The position numbers and the translations under genes were made by a program. 43,625 nucleotides of DNA from Nitrosomonadales bacterium (GTDB lineage: Bacteria; Pseudomonadota; Gammaproteobacteria; Burkholderiales; Gallionellaceae): NCBI GenBank assembly GCA_016218445.1, contig JACREC010000129.1, positions 1-43,625 of the forward strand, in the 5' to 3' direction. This document shows positions 41,238 through 43,625 of the stretch, one piece after another. The notes beneath the pieces are model-generated. The model made no database searches and was not told the DNA's origin. It worked only from the letters and a program-made list of their open reading frames with translations. How positions within the stretch are numbered: position 1 is the stretch's first letter; each line of letters opens with the position of its first letter.

Positions 41238-41276
41238 CCAGCTTCGCTGGGTGATGGGTGGCGATACGCTCCACCC
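41238..41276. terminator. Two hairpins between convergent genes
   Basis: CCAGC-TTC-GCTGG (41238-41250) starts right at the thioredoxin stop and GGGTGG...CCACCC (41256-41276) follows. There is no long T-run; a bidirectional, weak termination or REP-like role is possible. Confidence 0.5.
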
Positions 41277-41299
41277 GTACTGCTTGACTGCTTGCCGGG

Positions 41300-42001
41300 T
41301 TAGCCGGCGTGCTGGATGCCGGATCCGGGGGTGTGGCGTGCCGACAATTTCCTATCGGATTTAGCCGATAGGGATCTGTTTAATTTCGGCGTGGTGTCCC
41401 AGTATTTGTGCCAGGCGGTACGCACCAGGTTGGGATATTCCGGCCTGCCGAGACTGCCGTTGTAGCGCCCAAGGGCGCGGTAGAGGTTGCCATTTTCCAT
41501 GTCCAGGTAGTGGCGCAGGATGGTGCAGCCATAGCGCAGGTTGGTGCGCAGGTGAAACAGGTTGTGGTCCGACGTGCCGATTTCCTTTACCCAGAATGGC
41601 ATCACCTGCATGTAGCCGCGCGCCCCTGCGCTGGAAACGGCGTATTTCTTGAAGCCGCTTTCCACCTCGATCAGCCCCAGCACCATTTGCGGATCCACTC
41701 CGGCGCGTTTGGCTTCGTAATGCACGGTCTTGAGAAAGTCCGTGCGGTACTCGGTATCCGGCATCCGTTTTTGCAAACGACGCGACATTTCATTCAGCCA
41801 GACATCGGCTTCATATTGTGTGGCAAACACCGGTTTGGACACGGCCTGATCTGACACGCTGCGCTGCAACACCGCGCGCACACTGGCGGAGAGCGGCGTG
41901 TGGACTTGTGCTCCGGCCTGCGCTGTGGACGCAAACAGCAACCCGGCAGCCAGCAGCGGCAGCGCGAGGTGGTGCGGGTAATGTTTTTGGGTCAGTCGCA
42001 T
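41300..42001 (-). CDS. Lytic transglycosylase with SLT domain
   Basis: 233 aa. Signal peptide (about 1-29, [20 protein letters not shown]). The SLT goose-lysozyme-like domain (about 85-205) has the catalytic Glu in [29 protein letters not shown], then [14 protein letters not shown] and [18 protein letters not shown]. It cleaves peptidoglycan glycan strands with 1,6-anhydro product formation. The tail is basic and unstructured ([17 protein letters not shown]). Its ATG 42001 overlaps the proS stop by 10 bp, so it is translated from the proS message. The proS-transglycosylase pair is common in betaproteobacteria. Confidence 0.92.
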   Translation of the reverse strand: MRLTQKHYPHHLALPLLAAGLLFASTAQAGAQVHTPLSASVRAVLQRSVSDQAVSKPVFATQYEADVWLNEMSRRLQKRMPDTEYRTDFLKTVHYEAKRAGVDPQMVLGLIEVESGFKKYAVSSAGARGYMQVMPFWVKEIGTSDHNLFHLRTNLRYGCTILRHYLDMENGNLYRALGRYNGSLGRPEYPNLVRTAWHKYWDTTPKLNRSLSAKSDRKLSARHTPGSGIQHAG

Positions 42002-43625
42002 AGTTTTGATTGTACGAGCTTGGCAATATCTTGCAAGGGGATGTGTTGCGCTTCCGCATCACGCTGTCCCTTGTATTCCACCATACCCTCTTTCAGGCCG
42101 CGTTCGCCGATCACGATACGGTGCGGAATACCGATCAGTTCCAGGTCGGCGAACATCACGCCGGGCCGCTCATCGCGGTCATCCAGCAATACCTCGATGC
42201 CGGCTTCGGTCAGGGCTGCGTAAAGCTCTTCCGCCGCGTTGCGCACGGCCTCGCTCTTTTTGATGCCGATGGCGGCGATGGCTATCTGGAACGCTGCCAT
42301 CGCTACGGGCAGGGTGATGCCGCGCTCGTCGTGATTCTGCTCGATGGCGGCGGCGACGATGCGCGATACGCCGATGCCGTAACAGCCCATTTCCATCGCT
42401 TGCGCCTGGCCGTTCTCGTCCAGATACGTGGCCTTGAGCGCTTCGGAATATTTGGTGCGCAACTGGAAAATGTGGCCGACCTCGATGCCGCGGCACAGTT
42501 CCAGCGTGCCCTTGCCGTCCGGGCTGGGGTCGCCGGTGACGACGTTGCGCAAGTCATGCACGTCCGCTTCATCCAGATGGATGTCGCGCCCGAAGTTGGC
42601 TCCGGTGTAGTGGAAGCCGTCCTCGTTGGCACCGCACACGAAGTTGCTCATCGCGGTGGTGGAACGGTCAAGCAGGATGCGCACGGTCGCGTTGACCGGG
42701 CCGATATAACCGGCTCGGCAGCCCATGTAGTATTGGATTTCCTCATCCGTGGCGAAGCGGAACTCGCCCAATACCTTGCCGGCCTTGATTTCATTCAGCG
42801 TGTGGTCGCCACGCAGCAGCAGCAGGATGAAATTTCCATCCGCATCCACCACGGCAATGGACTTGAGCACTTGTTGTGCTGCCACATTCAGAAACGCTGC
42901 AACTTCCTCGATAGATTTCTGCCCGGGAGTGATGGTTTTTACCATTGTTTCCAGATGCGCGGCCGGAGCAGCCTGGGGAGTAACCGCCTCCGCCAGCTCA
43001 ACATTGGCGGCGTAATCGGAATCGGGGCAGAAGGCCAGTGCGTCCTCACCGGAATCGGCCAGCACGTGGAATTCATGCGAGCCGCTGCCGCCGATGGCGC
43101 CGGTTTCCGCCGCCACGGCGCGGAACTGCAACCCGAGGCGGGTGAAGATGCGGCTGTAGGTGTCATGCATCACGCGGTAAGTTTGTTCCAGGCTTTCATA
43201 ACCGGCGTGGAAGGAGTAGGCGTCTTTCATCACGAATTCGCGCGCGCGCATGACGCCGAAACGGGGACGCACTTCGTCGCGGAACTTGGTCTGGATCTGG
43301 TAGAAATTCAGCGGCAACTGGCGGTAGCTTTTCACTTCGCGGCGCGCGATGTCGGTGATGACTTCTTCATGGGTAGGGCCGAAGCAAAAAAGATTGTTGT
43401 GGCGATCCTTGATTTTCAGCATCTGCGGGCCGAACACTTCCCAGCGTCCGGTTTCCTGCCACAGCTCGGCGGGTTGCACGGCGGGCATCAGCAATTCGAT
43501 ACCGCCGCTCTTGTTCATCTCCTCGCGCACGATGTTTTCCACCTTGCGCAGCACGCGCAGGCCAAGCGGCATCCAGGTGTACAGGCCGCTGGCGAGTTTC
43601 CTGATGTAACCGGCGCGCAGCATCA
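41992..43625 (-). CDS. proS: Prolyl-tRNA synthetase, start cut by the window edge
   Basis: Class II synthetase charging tRNA-Pro. At least 543 residues are present; bacterial-type ProRS has about 570-580, so roughly 27 N-terminal residues lie beyond base 43625. The first visible residues [25 protein letters not shown] correspond to an internal segment, so the M at 43623 is not the start. Motif 2 region: [26 protein letters not shown]; then the INS/YbaK-type editing domain (about 225-375; [18 protein letters not shown]) that clears Ala-tRNA-Pro; motif 3 region [20 protein letters not shown]-terminal anticodon-binding domain ([24 protein letters not shown]). Confidence 0.96.
   Translation of the reverse strand, partial: MLRAGYIRKLASGLYTWMPLGLRVLRKVENIVREEMNKSGGIELLMPAVQPAELWQETGRWEVFGPQMLKIKDRHNNLFCFGPTHEEVITDIARREVKSYRQLPLNFYQIQTKFRDEVRPRFGVMRAREFVMKDAYSFHAGYESLEQTYRVMHDTYSRIFTRLGLQFRAVAAETGAIGGSGSHEFHVLADSGEDALAFCPDSDYAANVELAEAVTPQAAPAAHLETMVKTITPGQKSIEEVAAFLNVAAQQVLKSIAVVDADGNFILLLLRGDHTLNEIKAGKVLGEFRFATDEEIQYYMGCRAGYIGPVNATVRILLDRSTTAMSNFVCGANEDGFHYTGANFGRDIHLDEADVHDLRNVVTGDPSPDGKGTLELCRGIEVGHIFQLRTKYSEALKATYLDENGQAQAMEMGCYGIGVSRIVAAAIEQNHDERGITLPVAMAAFQIAIAAIGIKKSEAVRNAAEELYAALTEAGIEVLLDDRDERPGVMFADLELIGIPHRIVIGERGLKEGMVEYKGQRDAEAQHIPLQDIAKLVQSKLCD

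Overview
The window looks like a chromosomal segment of a betaproteobacterium, probably of the Nitrosomonadales (Gallionellaceae-like). This is inferred from gene order and protein character (holC beside a DUF2486-like protein and valS; DUF3106/DUF3619/sigma factor beside ilvIHC-psd-pssA-leuA; lytic transglycosylase overlapping proS). No database search was run. Both ends cut genes: a Ser/Thr kinase at the left lacks its N-terminus and proS at the right lacks about its first 27 codons. I found no tRNA, rRNA, CRISPR array, transposase or phage gene.

Left part (1-17.8 kb) is a signalling island. Eight same-strand genes encode a Ser/Thr kinase, a PP2C phosphatase, an FHA protein, a CHASE2 class III nucleotide cyclase, a metallo-beta-lactamase-fold protein resembling class II cAMP phosphodiesterases, a cyclic-nucleotide-binding/rhodanese protein, a GspE/PilB-type ATPase with an added GAF domain, and a GAF/HD-GYP protein with a large insert. 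A type IV pilin with a sigma-54-like promoter and its own terminator follows, then a polytopic TPR membrane protein and a convergent BepA-like protease. Beyond these are two tandem, paralogous Ser/Thr kinases, each with a C-terminal cyclic-nucleotide-binding domain. Together the genes supply the parts for making, destroying and sensing cAMP, writing, erasing and reading phospho-Ser/Thr, and degrading c-di-GMP, next to a pilus/secretion motor and a pilin. I infer one integrated system.

Middle part (17.8-27.1 kb) is housekeeping: valS, holC and pepA on the minus strand, divergent from lptF-lptG, then DUF3106, DUF3619 and an ECF-like sigma factor on the minus strand. Here coding sequences carry in-frame palindromic repeat insertions. 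valS has one in its C-terminal region and is fused in frame, through another, to an upstream DUF2486-like protein. pepA carries a different palindrome. The sigma factor has no ATG/GTG/TTG start that keeps region 2 whole and may start at CTG.

Right-centre (27.1-33.9 kb) is the branched-chain amino acid and phospholipid run ilvI-ilvH-ilvC-psd-pssA-leuA, with a good sigma-70 promoter before ilvI, GTAAGT-type hairpin repeats between genes, and a candidate Leu-rich leader peptide with mutually exclusive hairpins before leuA.

Right part (33.9-43.6 kb) holds a secreted pentapeptide-repeat protein with an internal duplication, a wrbA remnant, a YihY/BrkB membrane protein, a di-haem peroxidase gene that lost its middle, a DAHL-PAS-GGDEF-EAL protein behind a REP element, a YqhA-family membrane protein, a TlpA-like thioredoxin behind a repeat cluster, a lytic transglycosylase and proS. 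Small decayed genes and REP-like hairpins suggest ongoing reductive change and repeat spread in an otherwise ordinary chromosome.
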